A DNA stretch of 64,000 nt, from contig NZ_BMZO01000001.1 of the NCBI RefSeq assembly GCF_014652835.1, positions 124,001 to 188,000 of the forward strand, in the 5' to 3' direction. Source of the stretch: Limoniibacter endophyticus. GTDB lineage: Bacteria > Pseudomonadota > Alphaproteobacteria > Rhizobiales > Rhizobiaceae. Positions 1 through 11,211 of this stretch are shown here, one piece after another; position 1 is the stretch's first letter, and each line of letters begins with the position of its first letter. The notes beneath the pieces were generated by a model that saw only the letters and a list, made by a program, of their open reading frames with translations, was not told the DNA's origin and made no database searches. Both the position numbers and the translations under genes were made by a program.

Positions 1-1032
1 GTCCTGGCGTTGGTCGTTTTCTCGTAATTCCGCGGCAAGGATTGCAGTTTCGAGCCGTGCGCGAGGTTCTTGTCCCGTCATACCAGCAATCAGCGGCACA
101 AGGAAAAGATGCGCGCCGACAAAACTTGCAACAGGATTTCCGGGCAAGCCCAGCACATGAACACCCTTGTCATTGCGGCCATACATCGTCGGCTTTCCGG
201 GCCGCATGGCAATTTTCCAGAAGTTCATCGCGACCCCGCATTCGGCAAGCGCCGTTCGCACGAGATCATGATCGCCAACGGAAGCACCGCCGAGCGTTAT
301 CAGCACATCGCAACGCCTCAACGCCATGGCAATGGCTGCATTCAAGGCCGGCATGTCATCGCGAACAATGCCAAGATCGATGACCTCAGCGCCTGCCTGT
401 CGCGCTATTGCCGCGACGCCGTAGGCATTTGAAGCAATAATCTGTCCGGGTTGAAGACTATCGCCCGGTGCGCGAAGTTCGTCTCCGGTCGAAAGGAGGG
501 CCACTCGTGGCTTACGATGAACGGGCAGAACAGCATGATTGCAGGCCGCCGCAAGTGATAACGCCGCCGGATCGAGCAATCGCCCCTTGCGAAGAACAAT
601 ATCGCCCTGGCGGAAATCCAGTCCAGCTTGCCGGATATGTTGACCGCGCGTGACCGGAGCTGTTGCCTTGATCGTTGCATCGTCCACTCGCGTGGCATTT
701 TCCTGGATAAGAATACTATCGGCTCCTGCCGGGACCGGGGCGCCAGTGAAGATGCGAACGCATTCGCCAGCGCTTACTACGCCGTTAAAGACAGTACCGG
801 CCGGAGCTGCGCCGATAACCCGCAAAGCCTCACCAATAACGAAGACATCCTCCGCCCGCACCGCATAGCCGTCCATGGCAGAGGAATCGAATGGTGGCTG
901 CGTCCGCAACGCGCTCAAATCCTCAGCGAGTACGCGTTCGTCGCATAAATGTAGCGGCAGATGCTCGACAGAGGTTGTTTCCACGCTATCGAGAACGCGG
1001 GCCAGCGCCTCTGCCAGTGGAAGCAGAGCCAT
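1..1032 (-). CDS. moeA: Molybdopterin molybdenumtransferase MoeA (3' end cut by window)
   Basis: MoeA inserts molybdate into adenylylated molybdopterin in the last step of molybdenum cofactor synthesis in the cytoplasm. The translated frame shows the family hallmarks: a PPFDSSAMDGYAVR block near residue 50, an FTGAPVPAGAD block, a GGASVGDHD block and a GLPGNPVASF block near the C-terminal part. The start ATG shares one base with the moaC stop codon (TGATG), so the two are translationally coupled. About 344 codons are present and the reading frame is still open at base 1, so the C-terminal domain lies outside the window. Confidence 0.96.
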   Translation of the reverse strand, partial: MALLPLAEALARVLDSVETTSVEHLPLHLCDERVLAEDLSALRTQPPFDSSAMDGYAVRAEDVFVIGEALRVIGAAPAGTVFNGVVSAGECVRIFTGAPVPAGADSILIQENATRVDDATIKATAPVTRGQHIRQAGLDFRQGDIVLRKGRLLDPAALSLAAACNHAVLPVHRKPRVALLSTGDELRAPGDSLQPGQIIASNAYGVAAIARQAGAEVIDLGIVRDDMPALNAAIAMALRRCDVLITLGGASVGDHDLVRTALAECGVAMNFWKIAMRPGKPTMYGRNDKGVHVLGLPGNPVASFVGAHLFLVPLIAGMTGQEPRARLETAILAAELRENDQRQD

Positions 1033-1526
1033 CAGTCCTGGCGCTCCTGACGCAGGTAATCGCCAGACTTTCCGCCGCTTTTGGCGACAAGCTCAAGGTC
1101 CGTAATCATCATGGATTTTTCGAGCGCCTTGCCCATGTCGTAGATCGTAAGGCAAGTGATCGAGGCGGCCGTCAACGCTTCCATTTCGACACCGGTCTTG
1201 CCATCGGTCTTTACCGTCGCCTTGACCACGAGACCCGGTACGGCCTCGTCCGCTTCGATCTCGATCGAAACCTTGGAGAGCGACAGCGGATGACATAGGG
1301 GGATGAGTTCGTGCGTCTTCTTCGCCGCCATGATACCGGCAATTCGCGCTGCCGCAATCACGTCGCCCTTCGCGGCGTTGCCCGCGAGAATGGTTTCAAG
1401 CGTCGCAGCCTGCATTCGAACGACGCCACGCGCCGTCGCCGTCCGCGTCGTCACCGCCTTGCCTGCAACATCGACCATGTGCAAGGCGCCGGTTTCGTCG
1501 AGATGAGTGAGGCGACTGCCGCTCAT
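1032..1526 (-). CDS. moaC: Cyclic pyranopterin monophosphate synthase MoaC
   Basis: MoaC converts the MoaA product to cyclic pyranopterin monophosphate, an early molybdenum cofactor step. The 164-residue protein is full length for the family. It shows the conserved [12 protein letters not shown] segment near residue 70 and the [15 protein letters not shown] segment near residue 105, which together build the active site. It sits between trpC (one base gap) and moeA (one base overlap), so the cofactor genes appear to be transcribed with the tryptophan genes upstream. Confidence 0.97.
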   Translation of the reverse strand: MSGSRLTHLDETGALHMVDVAGKAVTTRTATARGVVRMQAATLETILAGNAAKGDVIAAARIAGIMAAKKTHELIPLCHPLSLSKVSIEIEADEAVPGLVVKATVKTDGKTGVEMEALTAASITCLTIYDMGKALEKSMMITDLELVAKSGGKSGDYLRQERQD

Positions 1527-1527
1527 G

Positions 1528-2322
1528 TTAGGCTCCGGTCATCAGTCTAATGGTCGCGGCGGTCACATCGTCCTGACGCATCAAGCTTTCGCCGACGAGG
1601 AAGGTCGAGATACCCTTGCCTTGGAGCATAATGCAGTCTTCATGCGTAAAGATGCCGCTTTCGCCGACCAGTAGATAATCATCCGGCACCTGTGCGGCGA
1701 GTCTTACCGAGGTATCGAGGCTGACCTCGAAGGTCCGCAGGTTGCGATTATTGATACCAAGCAGCTTCGAACGCAGTTTCAGCGCCCGCTCCAGTTCTTC
1801 CTCATCATGCACTTCGATTAGTACGGACAGGCCCAGTTCATGCGCTGCATCTTCAAGTGCTCGTGCTTCGTCGTCGCTAAGGCTTGCCATAATGATAAGA
1901 ACGGCGTCAGCTCCCCAAAGACGGGCCTCGAAAACCTGATACGGCTCGAAGAGGAAGTCCTTGCGCAATGCAGGGAGTGTGCAAGCTTTCCTCGCTTGCG
2001 CCAGAAATTCCGGCGCCCCTTGGAAGGATGGCTTGTCGGTCAACACGGAAAGGCAGGTTGCGCCGCCCGCCTCGTAGGCGGCTGCCAGAGTCGCCGGATC
2101 AAAATCATCGCGGATCAAACCTTTGGAGGGACTCGCCTTCTTGATTTCCGCAATCAGGCCAAACCGCCCGTCATCCCTCTGCGTCTGCAAGGCACGCTCG
2201 AAACCGCGTGGCGCTTCAATGTCAGACAAGCGGGCCTTTACGTCCGCGAGAGGCAATGCCTGTTTTGCAGCAGCAATTTCCTCACGTTTATAGGCCTCGA
2301 TTTTTTTGAGAATATCGGCCAT
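1528..2322 (-). CDS. trpC: Indole-3-glycerol phosphate synthase TrpC
   Basis: TrpC closes the indole ring (CdRP to indole-3-glycerol phosphate) in tryptophan synthesis. At 264 residues it is a single-function TIM barrel, not fused to TrpF. The KKASPSKG segment near residue 58, the conserved [11 protein letters not shown] and the VGESGI phosphate-binding loop near residue 220 are present. I start at the ATG opening MADILKK, one base after the trpD stop. A longer frame upstream would run through the end of trpD and does not resemble the family. Confidence 0.97.
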   Translation of the reverse strand: MADILKKIEAYKREEIAAAKQALPLADVKARLSDIEAPRGFERALQTQRDDGRFGLIAEIKKASPSKGLIRDDFDPATLAAAYEAGGATCLSVLTDKPSFQGAPEFLAQARKACTLPALRKDFLFEPYQVFEARLWGADAVLIIMASLSDDEARALEDAAHELGLSVLIEVHDEEELERALKLRSKLLGINNRNLRTFEVSLDTSVRLAAQVPDDYLLVGESGIFTHEDCIMLQGKGISTFLVGESLMRQDDVTAATIRLMTGA

Positions 2323-2323
2323 A

Positions 2324-3346
2324 TCAGGCTTCCGTCTTTTCGTTGGACACGGCGACGAGCTTTGCCAATGCCTCTTTTGCACTGCCGCTATCGATCGAAC
2401 GAGCGCATGCCTCCACCCCTGCCGCAAGACTGTCCACCTTGCCGGAAACGAGGAGGGCGGCACCACCATTCATCAATACGGCATCGCGATAGGCACCGCG
2501 TTTGCCTGAAAGCACGTCCAGCAAAGCAAGCGCATTGAAATCGGCATCGCCCCCGCGCAAGGCCTCGGATACATGTCGATCCAGCCCGACATCTTCAGGT
2601 TTGATCCTAAATTCGCGAACCGTCCCGTGACGTAGCTCTGCCACAAGCGTCTCGCCGGTCGTCGTGATCTCGTCGAAACCGTCTCCATGCACCACCCAGG
2701 CGCTTGTAGAACCAAGCTTCTGCAGGACATCGGCCAGCGGACGTACCCACTGCGGCGCAAAGACGCCGATGACGTGGTGCTTGACTCTGGCCGGATTGGT
2801 CAACGGTCCTACCAGATTGAAGATAGTCCGCGTCCCGAGTTCAATGCGCGTTGGCCCGACGTGCTTCATCGAGGAGTGATGCATCGGGGCAAACATGAAA
2901 CCTATACCGGCCATCTCGACACAACGACTGATGCCAGACGGATCGAGCTCCAGATTGACGCCGAGTCGCTGCAGAACGTCTGCGGTACCGGTCTTGGAAG
3001 AGGCTGCGCGGTTGCCGTGCTTGGCAATCTTAACACCGCTACCTGCAACGACGATTGCCGAAGCTGTCGATATATTGACGCTGTGTGAGCCATCGCCGCC
3101 AGTGCCGACAATATCAACGGCTCCTGCCGGTACGGTGACCGGAAGCATCTTGGCGCGCATCGTCGAAACAGCGCCGGAGATTTCCTCCACTGTTTCGCCG
3201 CGAACCCGGAGCGCCATGAGAAAGGCGCCGATCTGCGAGGGCGTTGCTTCGCCCGACATGATGATATCGAAGGCGGACGACGCTTCTTCGAGGGTGAGGG
3301 GGTGGCCGTCGGCAACCCGCGCGATATAATTTTTCAGGGTTGCCAT
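2324..3346 (-). CDS. trpD: Anthranilate phosphoribosyltransferase TrpD
   Basis: TrpD joins anthranilate to PRPP in tryptophan synthesis. The 340-residue protein is family length, with the glycine-rich PRPP loop [14 protein letters not shown] near residue 81, the [12 protein letters not shown] segment near residue 108 and the [10 protein letters not shown] segment near residue 175. It lies two bases downstream of the PPIase gene and one base upstream of trpC, forming a compact operon. TrpG/TrpE are not nearby, which is normal for rhizobia where trpE(G) is elsewhere. Confidence 0.97.
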   Translation of the reverse strand: MATLKNYIARVADGHPLTLEEASSAFDIIMSGEATPSQIGAFLMALRVRGETVEEISGAVSTMRAKMLPVTVPAGAVDIVGTGGDGSHSVNISTASAIVVAGSGVKIAKHGNRAASSKTGTADVLQRLGVNLELDPSGISRCVEMAGIGFMFAPMHHSSMKHVGPTRIELGTRTIFNLVGPLTNPARVKHHVIGVFAPQWVRPLADVLQKLGSTSAWVVHGDGFDEITTTGETLVAELRHGTVREFRIKPEDVGLDRHVSEALRGGDADFNALALLDVLSGKRGAYRDAVLMNGGAALLVSGKVDSLAAGVEACARSIDSGSAKEALAKLVAVSNEKTEA

Positions 3347-3348
3347 CG

Positions 3349-5232
3349 TCAGAACGCCAATGCCTGATCGATTGCCGTCTGGTTGACCCGCACATCGTAT
3401 TTACCGCGCAGACGCGTCACTATCTGTTCAAGCAGGTCGGCGCCGACACCCTGGTCGATTCCTTGACGATCCTGCGCCGAAAGCGCGGATGCGTCGCCTG
3501 CGGGAAGCATGGTTTGCGTGATCTGGAAAATCAACCTGCCATCGCCTTCCGCTGCATTTGCAATGCCTACCTCGCCTTCCTTGATATCGAAAACGGCCTG
3601 TACGCCGGCTTGGCCAAGCGTGGAATCGGTACCGTCGCGGCGAATGCCAAGACGACTTTCAACTGTGCTGCCAAGCTCCTGTGCAACCGCCTCCAGTGCC
3701 TTGCCGCCGGCAATTTCTTCACGAATCTGATCGGCACGATCCTGCAGGCGCTTCTGCGTCTCGGCCCGCGTCCAATCGCTCACGACGCGATCACGCACCT
3801 CGTCCAGCGTACGGTCCCGCGGTGCAATCACATCGATCACCTCGTAGAAGAGATAGCCGGTCGTACCTAGATCCAGCGCGGGGTTCTCGACGCCAGGCTC
3901 CGTCTGGAACGCCTGCGATACGAGCTGAGGACCCAGCGGCAGATCGGGTACGGGTTCGCCTTCCGGATTATTGCCCTGTGCATCGATGGCGTCGATCGTC
4001 ACCGCCGATATCTGCAATTGCGAAGCGGCTTCGGCAAGCGTCGCGCCGCCGGCACGCAGATCTTCATATTCATTCCACATATCGGCAATTACACGCGTTG
4101 CCTCGCGCTGCGCGAGGTCCGTGCGAATCTGCTCGCGTGCTTCGTCCAGAGCTTGGACGCGTTCCGGCGTGATATTCGTCACACGCAATAGGACGGAACC
4201 GAAACTGCTTTTCACCGGTGCACTGACTTCGCCGACCTGAAGAGAGAAGGCAGCCTCGGCAATTGCCGCGTCGGGAATCTGTTCACGGGTGACATTGCCC
4301 AGAGATACATCGGCTTCCGTGCGGCCGGACTCGGTGATGAGCTGCTCGAATGGCACACCGGAATTGAGTTTTTCGCGTGCAGCATTCGCGGCTTCTTCAT
4401 CCGGGTAAAGAAGCTGCTGCACCTGACGCATCTCAGGCGTTGTGAATTGCGCCTCGTTGGCCTCGTAATCCTGAATGATTTGTTCTTCCGTGACAGCATT
4501 CGGATCGGCAATCGATTCCGGTGTCAGTGTCGCATAGATAAGTTTGCGATATTCAGGCGCAGCATATTGCGACTTATTTTGATCGAAATAGGTAGAAAGC
4601 TGCTCATCCGTCGGCGTTTCGATTGGCTCTACCGCGCTTTGAGGCAAATGGACGAAGGCAATGTTGCGTGTCTCGCCGCGATAAACCGCGACTGCGCTCA
4701 AAAAGACCTCCGGCGTCTTCACACCATCCGATAGCGTGGAGATGATTTGCTGACGGGCCGATTCCTTGCTGCGTGTCGCGAAGTAGTCTTCCGGACGCAT
4801 GCCGACCTGCGCAAGCACATAGTCGAAAGCCTGGCGGCTGAACTGGCCGCCATTCTGGAAACTGGGATCGGAACGGGTCAGCTCGGCGATCTGCTGCTCG
4901 GAGATGCCGAGACCGAGGAGGCGTGCCTCTTCATCGAGCAGGGCGCCGGAGACCAGCGACGACTGAACCTGGTTTTCAATTCCGTAGGCGCGTGCCTGCT
5001 CGCGTGTCAGACGCTGGCCGAGCTGCTGGGAATAGACAGAGATCTGACGTTCATAAGCCAGACGGTATTCGGTCGGAGACACGGTAGTCTCACCCGCGCT
5101 GATGGCAAAGTTGCCGCCAACATTGTCAAAGACCGTGCCTGAAATTCCCCACGCGCCGAAGCTCGCTACAAGAAGCAGCAATAGGATTTTGACGACCCAC
5201 GTATTGGCCGCCCCACGTAGACTGTCGAGCAT
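3349..5232 (-). CDS. Membrane-anchored peptidyl-prolyl cis-trans isomerase (SurA/PpiD-like)
   Basis: The 627-residue protein has one N-terminal transmembrane helix (about residues 14-30) followed by a SurA/PpiD-type N-terminal chaperone region, a parvulin-like PPIC rotamase domain (about 250-370) and a long C-terminal region. This layout is that of PpiD-type periplasmic folding factors anchored in the inner membrane. I chose the ATG at 5232, directly before the basic and hydrophobic anchor; the frame stays open 36 codons further upstream but that part does not read as protein. It is the first gene of the PPIase-trpDC-moaC-moeA run and divergent from tpiA, with 127 bp between them for both promoters. 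Confidence 0.9.
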   Translation of the reverse strand: MLDSLRGAANTWVVKILLLLLVASFGAWGISGTVFDNVGGNFAISAGETTVSPTEYRLAYERQISVYSQQLGQRLTREQARAYGIENQVQSSLVSGALLDEEARLLGLGISEQQIAELTRSDPSFQNGGQFSRQAFDYVLAQVGMRPEDYFATRSKESARQQIISTLSDGVKTPEVFLSAVAVYRGETRNIAFVHLPQSAVEPIETPTDEQLSTYFDQNKSQYAAPEYRKLIYATLTPESIADPNAVTEEQIIQDYEANEAQFTTPEMRQVQQLLYPDEEAANAAREKLNSGVPFEQLITESGRTEADVSLGNVTREQIPDAAIAEAAFSLQVGEVSAPVKSSFGSVLLRVTNITPERVQALDEAREQIRTDLAQREATRVIADMWNEYEDLRAGGATLAEAASQLQISAVTIDAIDAQGNNPEGEPVPDLPLGPQLVSQAFQTEPGVENPALDLGTTGYLFYEVIDVIAPRDRTLDEVRDRVVSDWTRAETQKRLQDRADQIREEIAGGKALEAVAQELGSTVESRLGIRRDGTDSTLGQAGVQAVFDIKEGEVGIANAAEGDGRLIFQITQTMLPAGDASALSAQDRQGIDQGVGADLLEQIVTRLRGKYDVRVNQTAIDQALAF

Positions 5233-5359
5233 GGCGAATTTCCATTCGGTTTTCGTTTCGCTTCCCGAATAACGGCCTTCTGCGCGAGTGTCGATTGCTT
5301 TGTTGTCGGATTTTGTTAGTGAAGTCTGCAATTGGAACAAGATTTATTGGAGGAAACGC

Positions 5360-6112
5360 ATGAGCATACGCCCGCTGGTTGCCGGAAACTGGAAAATGCA
5401 CGGCACCTCGGTTGATCTCGAGCAACTGGTTTTAATGGGAGAGGGCTTTGAAAGCGCGTCGGGCGGAAACGCCGATGCGGCTATCTGCCTCCCAGCTACG
5501 CTCCTTGCACGTGGTGCGGACAAGGTTGCGTCCGGGCGCGTCAAGCTTGGCGGACAGGATTGCCATTTCAACGAAAAGGGAGCGCATACTGGCGATATTT
5601 CGGCACAAATGCTCAAGGATGCAGGTGCAGAATACGTCATTGTTGGCCATTCCGAACGCCGCACAGATCATGGCGAAACCAGCGAAATCATTCGGGCGAA
5701 AGCGGAAGCGGCATGGGCGGCAGGCCTCGTCGCCATCATCTGCATTGGCGAGACGAAGGAAGAACGCGGAGCAGGCAAGACGCTCGATATCCTCACAGAG
5801 CAGTTGAAGGGTTCCGTGCCTGCTGGCGCCTCGGCTCAAAACACCGTGATAGCCTACGAGCCTGTCTGGGCGATAGGCACCGGTCTCACGCCCTCGCTGG
5901 ACGATGTGGCACAGGCGCATGCCCATATTCGTGCGACTCTGGCGGAAATCATGGAGGCTGGGGCGACTGCGACCCGCATTCTCTACGGTGGCTCGGTCAA
6001 GCCTTCCAATGCAGCGGAGTTGATGGCCGTCGAGAATGTCGATGGGGCCTTGATCGGCGGTGCCAGCTTGAAGGCGGAGGATTTCCTCGAGATCGCTAAA
6101 GCTTACAAATAG
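5360..6112 (+). CDS. tpiA: Triosephosphate isomerase
   Basis: TpiA interconverts dihydroxyacetone phosphate and glyceraldehyde 3-phosphate. The 250-residue protein carries the catalytic lysine in GNWKMHG (near residue 11), the histidine electrophile in VGHSERR, the catalytic glutamate in [11 protein letters not shown] and the phosphate loop [10 protein letters not shown]. The start ATG follows a strong GGAGG ribosome site six bases upstream; the frame is open further upstream but without family similarity. The gene is monocistronic in appearance, with a structured intergenic region following before secG. Confidence 0.98.
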   Translation: MSIRPLVAGNWKMHGTSVDLEQLVLMGEGFESASGGNADAAICLPATLLARGADKVASGRVKLGGQDCHFNEKGAHTGDISAQMLKDAGAEYVIVGHSERRTDHGETSEIIRAKAEAAWAAGLVAIICIGETKEERGAGKTLDILTEQLKGSVPAGASAQNTVIAYEPVWAIGTGLTPSLDDVAQAHAHIRATLAEIMEAGATATRILYGGSVKPSNAAELMAVENVDGALIGGASLKAEDFLEIAKAYK

Positions 6113-6144
6113 GCGTTACGCTCTTCGCCAGGAGTCTTGCAAAA

Positions 6145-6221
6145 ACGTGAAGGATGGCCATATTCCGCCGCAACGGACTTGGAATATGGCGTGAGAGCGT
6201 GTATTCCACGCCACTTCACGT
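6145..6221. repeat. Nested inverted repeats between tpiA and secG
   Basis: Two perfect inverted repeats are nested: an outer 8-bp pair (ACGTGAAG at 6145-6152 with its complement at 6214-6221) and an inner 10-bp pair (GCCATATTCC at 6157-6166 with its complement at 6181-6190). A further GGCGTG/CACGCC pair at 6188-6193 and 6207-6212 overlaps the inner arm and could form an alternative fold. No T-run follows, so it is not a standard terminator. It might be an mRNA processing or stability element, or a dispersed palindromic repeat; neither can be decided here. Confidence 0.7.
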
Positions 6222-6275
6222 GCAGGCTCTGCATCCTTTGAACTAATTCGGGCCACGGCCTATCTGGATAATCTT

Positions 6276-6755
6276 ATGGAAACGGTCCTTATCGTCATTC
6301 ATCTCATGATCGTGGTCGCGCTTGTCGGCGTTGTGCTCATGCAGCGTTCGGAAGGCGGCGGCCTCGGCATCGGCGGCGGTTCGGGCTTCATGAGTGCACG
6401 CGGCGCCGGCAATGCTCTCACCCGCACAACCGCCATTCTTGCGACACTCTTCTTCCTGACCTCACTTGGTTTGTCCTTGCTTGCGCGTTATGGCGGCAAC
6501 CCGGCTGACATTCTCGATCAGTTTCCAGGAAATGGTACGCAGCAGCAGCAGCAGGGAACGCCTCCAGCCGGCGGATCAATCCTGGACCAGATTGGCGGCG
6601 CTCCGGCACAGCAGGAAGCACCCGTCGAGCAAGCTCCGGCTGACACCCAGGGTGGGGTTCCGACAGGCGCCGAGCCACAGGCGCCAACGGCTCCCACCGA
6701 ATCTCAGGCTCCCGCTGCACCAGCGGAGCAGGGCGGACAAGTTCCGCAGAATTAA
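6276..6755 (+). CDS. secG: Preprotein translocase subunit SecG
   Basis: SecG is the small accessory subunit of the SecYEG inner-membrane channel. The first 80 residues contain the two expected transmembrane helices with a glycine-rich loop (GGGLGIGGGSGFMSARG) between them, ending in the LARYGGN segment. The protein is 159 residues, longer than enterobacterial SecG, because of a low-complexity Gln/Pro/Ala-rich tail from about residue 85 with a run of glutamines. Such tails are common in alphaproteobacterial SecG. A hairpin terminator follows the stop. Confidence 0.95.
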   Translation: METVLIVIHLMIVVALVGVVLMQRSEGGGLGIGGGSGFMSARGAGNALTRTTAILATLFFLTSLGLSLLARYGGNPADILDQFPGNGTQQQQQGTPPAGGSILDQIGGAPAQQEAPVEQAPADTQGGVPTGAEPQAPTAPTESQAPAAPAEQGGQVPQN

Positions 6756-6780
6756 GTTAAGTATTAAGTATTTATTAAGC

Positions 6781-6812
6781 AAACGGCGCCTCCTGTGGCG
6801 CCGTTTGTGTTT
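6781..6812 (+). terminator. Rho-independent terminator of secG
   Basis: A perfect 10-bp stem (AAACGGCGCC at 6781-6790, complement at 6797-6806) with a six-base loop lies 25 bases after the secG stop and is followed by a GTGTTTC tract. Confidence 0.85.
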
Positions 6813-6957
6813 CATAACTGTCACATTTGAGTAAAATACGAACGAGTCTTGTCCAGGGGGACGATGGCCTTCTTGAGAAGGCTCCATCCGGTTGGTATCA
6901 GGTTTCTCGACGGCGCGCCCATCACGAGTCTCGGGCGTCGCTCTGGGGGTTATATCC

Positions 6958-7953
6958 ATGAAAATTTCGTCCATCCTCACCGCTTCATTTTTGAGCGCCT
7001 CGGTGGTGCTTGTCGCAATACCTGCCAATGCACAAACCACCAAGGCACGTGAAACGCAGGACGTTAAAAAGACCGCACAGCAGAAGCGCGGTACAATGCC
7101 GGCTTCGGCCAGCCGCCAAGCAAAAACGGCAGCTCCCGAAAAGACCTATCTCTTCGACAATCTTTTCGGCGGCGGCGTCAAGCGCGAGGCTCCACGCGCG
7201 GAAGAGCCGCGTCGTGCTCCGCTACGCTCTCAGGCGTCTGTGCCGCCCGCTGCTGGTGGTGTCCATCCGGAAGTCGCTCGCTTTGCTAAGGAAGGCTCCA
7301 AGCAGGACGCAGCTAGCGTTCTCGCCAATGGTAATGACGGTGAATTGCGCAGCGACGAGATTGTTCGTACTTCCGCGCGTGGCGGCGGCCTTTGGGGTGG
7401 AGCTGTTGCAGCGCCGCAATTTCTCCCGCAGACCGCTGCGCTCGATCAGGCTCTCGCCGCGCACGATGCCAAACGCCCATTCACGCCCAGGGCTGAATAT
7501 TTACCGCAGACCGTTACGTTCAGCGGCTACGAACGGGGCACCGTGGTCATCGATACGAGCGCTCGCTTCCTCTACCTCGTGGAAAGCCGCAATACCGCGC
7601 GCCGTTACGCAATTGCTGTGGGCAAGGAAGGCCTTGAGTTCAAGGGCGAAACGGTTGTTGGAGACAAACAGGAGTGGCCACGCTGGTTCCCCACCAAGGA
7701 GATGCAGGAACGCAGTCCGGCGCGCTATGGCCGCTACGCCAAGGGCATGCCGGGCGGATTGAGCAATCCTCTCGGTGCGCGAGCCATCTATCTGCATCAG
7801 GCGCGCAAGGATACCCATATCCGCATTCACGGTACCACCGAACCACAGTCGATCGGAAGCGCAGCTTCGAACGGTTGTTTCCGCATGATCAATGAGCACG
7901 TGATGGAACTCTATAACCGTATCGGTATCGGGACCAAGGTGGTCGTCATCTGA
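6958..7953 (+). CDS. Exported L,D-transpeptidase (YkuD/ErfK family)
   Basis: The 331-residue protein starts with a cleavable signal peptide (MKISSILT..., cut near ANAQ at about residue 22), so it acts in the periplasm. A variable linker rich in basic and alanine residues leads to a C-terminal YkuD domain. The catalytic motif is complete: a histidine in RIHGTTEPQ and the nucleophilic cysteine in SNGCFRM. Such enzymes make 3-3 peptidoglycan cross-links or attach outer membrane proteins to peptidoglycan. I start at the ATG after a G-rich ribosome site (CTGGGGGTTATATCC); the frame is open further upstream but would hide the signal peptide. Confidence 0.92.
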   Translation: MKISSILTASFLSASVVLVAIPANAQTTKARETQDVKKTAQQKRGTMPASASRQAKTAAPEKTYLFDNLFGGGVKREAPRAEEPRRAPLRSQASVPPAAGGVHPEVARFAKEGSKQDAASVLANGNDGELRSDEIVRTSARGGGLWGGAVAAPQFLPQTAALDQALAAHDAKRPFTPRAEYLPQTVTFSGYERGTVVIDTSARFLYLVESRNTARRYAIAVGKEGLEFKGETVVGDKQEWPRWFPTKEMQERSPARYGRYAKGMPGGLSNPLGARAIYLHQARKDTHIRIHGTTEPQSIGSAASNGCFRMINEHVMELYNRIGIGTKVVVI

Positions 7954-7982
7954 CCTATCTCGAGTAACGACCCTTTTGACTG

Positions 7983-8017
7983 AGGCGGTTTTTGCACGTG
8001 CAAAGGCCGCCTTTTTT
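7983..8017 (+). terminator. Rho-independent terminator after the L,D-transpeptidase gene
   Basis: A stem AGGCGG/CCGCCT (7983-7988 with 8007-8012), enclosing an inner TTTGCACGTGCAAA palindrome, is followed by a run of six T. Confidence 0.88.
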
Positions 8018-8039
8018 ACATATTCCGAATTTCCAGAAA

Positions 8040-8088
8040 TGATTTCATTTCGCTATTATTGACTTCGAAATGAAATCAATAATAATAG
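8040..8088. repeat. AT-rich double palindrome upstream of the RTX gene
   Basis: A perfect 13-bp inverted repeat (TGATTTCATTTCG at 8040-8052, complement at 8066-8078) is interleaved with a second one (CTATTATT at 8053-8060, complement at 8081-8088). It lies in the AT-rich stretch about 60-110 bases upstream of the RTX-protein start. It could be an operator or a silencer-bound region; there is no direct evidence for either. Confidence 0.7.
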
Positions 8089-8150
8089 TAAAGCCAATAT
8101 TTTTATTTTATTTAATTGGTGAATTTAGTTCTTTGAAATAGATTAATACA

Positions 8151-8894
8151 ATGACGAGAGAAGTTACAAGCAATTTTCACCTGTTTGATCAGGGCGCGTT
8201 GAATGGCAACGATAATTTGACGGGAAGCCATCACCACGATGGTATCTGGACCGGCGATGGCACGGATCATGTCCAATCCAAAGGTGGCAATGATGCAATT
8301 TTCTTAGGGAAGGGGCACAAGGAGGTCGACGCAGGAAAAGGCCACGACACGGTCATCTTCCGGGAGACTGAAGAAATATACGACATCACTATTAATGAAC
8401 GAGGGCGAATTTCCGTCAACGCCGGAGAGACGCGCGCTAACCTTTGGAATGTTGAACAGATACTATTTCGCAACGACACCCAGACCTCGCATCTTCTGAT
8501 CACCTCGTTTCTTCGCGCTGGCAAGCTCAATCGCGTGCAGTTTACGAGGAAGGCGCCGTTGATAGCTTCGGACGAAGGTGAAGCACTTCTCTCAATTGGC
8601 GACGACGGGTGGCTGAGAGGGGGGCGCGGAGATGACCATCTTATTGGCATCGGCGACCGGACCAAGGTCTTTTACGAGGGGAGCATGTTCGATTATGCAA
8701 TTCATCGCGACGAGGAAGGAAATCTGCTTATTCGCAGCAAGATGTTTGGCACCGACATGCTGATGAATATTGACTGGCTCCATTTCAGCAATAACACGCG
8801 TATCCAGGAAAATTTCATACCCGACGAGTGGTTGGGGGAGACAGGCTTTCAGGGGATTTATGATACGCCTATCGATCTTGCGACGGCTTCGTGA
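8151..8894 (+). CDS. Small RTX-repeat (calcium-binding beta-roll) protein
   Basis: The 247-residue protein carries six tandem nonapeptides of RTX type at residues 18-71 (NGNDNLTGS, HHHDGIWTG, DGTDHVQSK, GGNDAIFLG, KGHKEVDAG, KGHDTVIFR), each with a hydrophobic residue at position 6. A YDITINERG...NVEQILF segment typical of the module that caps RTX blocks follows. A second, shorter copy begins near residue 150 (GDDGWLRGGRGDDHLIG) and ends in DYAIHRDEEGN...IDWLHF. RTX proteins usually leave by type I secretion; there is no N-terminal signal peptide, which fits. No transporter gene is adjacent. Its AT-rich surroundings contrast with its neighbours. Function unknown. Confidence 0.8.
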   Translation: MTREVTSNFHLFDQGALNGNDNLTGSHHHDGIWTGDGTDHVQSKGGNDAIFLGKGHKEVDAGKGHDTVIFRETEEIYDITINERGRISVNAGETRANLWNVEQILFRNDTQTSHLLITSFLRAGKLNRVQFTRKAPLIASDEGEALLSIGDDGWLRGGRGDDHLIGIGDRTKVFYEGSMFDYAIHRDEEGNLLIRSKMFGTDMLMNIDWLHFSNNTRIQENFIPDEWLGETGFQGIYDTPIDLATAS

Positions 8895-8974
8895 TCAATC
8901 GCCTGCCGCATCCGGTTGAGGAAAACACACTCATGCTGAAATTTCCTCTGGCGCAAATGCCGCATCGGCGTTAA

Positions 8975-10615
<1,641 letters not shown>

Positions 10616-10621
10616 CAGATA

Positions 10622-10641
10622 AAGCCCGCGAAAGCGGGCTT
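10622..10641 (+). terminator. Hairpin terminator after pyrG
   Basis: A perfect 8-bp stem (AAGCCCGC/GCGGGCTT) with a GAAA tetraloop lies seven bases after the pyrG stop. Only a weak T-rich tail follows. Confidence 0.7.
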
Positions 10642-10664
10642 CATCATTTCAGACAATGGAGAAC

Positions 10665-10811
10665 CTAGTTTTCTTCAATCTGAACGCCATTCTGGTCTAT
10701 GCGCATCTCTACGCCACTGGGTTGGCTTTCCTCCTGATAAACATAGATTCCCAAACCCACGACGATCACTAAAAGCGCGCCGACAAGAAGATAAAGCGTA
10801 TTCTTCTGCAA
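10665..10811 (-). CDS. Small single-pass membrane protein (48 aa, TTG start)
   Basis: The minus strand encodes 48 residues: a short basic start (QKNT), one transmembrane helix (about residues 6-25, LYLLVGALLVIVVGLGIYVY) and a hydrophilic acidic tail ending in IDQNGVQIEEN. The TTG start has a GGAG ribosome site eight bases upstream. I do not recognise the family; the layout is that of small inner-membrane proteins with a periplasmic tail. It is convergent with pyrG and lies just downstream of a second, even shorter membrane-protein gene. Confidence 0.7.
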   Translation of the reverse strand: MQKNTLYLLVGALLVIVVGLGIYVYQEESQPSGVEMRIDQNGVQIEEN

Positions 10812-10859
10812 ATTTGTAACTCCGCTGTGCTGTCTATGCTCGAGGCGAAAATACCCGCC

Positions 10860-10937
10860 TTAAAAGAAAAAATACCAGATCAATAGAACAGCGACGAGCG
10901 GAACGCCCATAAGCCAGAGAATGAAAGCACGCAGCAT
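10860..10937 (-). CDS. Very small hydrophobic membrane protein (25 aa)
   Basis: The frame encodes 25 residues beginning MLRAFILWLMG and ending LLIWYFFF, essentially one transmembrane helix. A GAGGAT ribosome site precedes the ATG by seven bases. No family name can be given from sequence alone. It reads toward the 48-residue membrane-protein gene, with about 50 bases between, and may share its transcript. Confidence 0.6.
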   Translation of the reverse strand: MLRAFILWLMGVPLVAVLLIWYFFF

Positions 10938-11211
10938 TTTTTTTATCCTCGAATGATCGTGGAAAAATAATGTCTATCTGCTCGAATTGTTCCTTTCACG
11001 ATCCGTGGCGTCTGCTTCCCATCTCCCAGATATTTCATTTCGACAGAAAGTTGCAGGAACATCATCCCTTAAGGCAGATTTGTAATGCAAATGAGCGCCT
11101 TCGGTGAAACGGCTTTTCAGGTCAAACGGCATTTGTGCAAACCACCCTTGTAATCCCGGCACTTTTTAATTCCGGAAGATACACTAGTTCTACCTTCGAA
11201 GGAGTGCAGGT

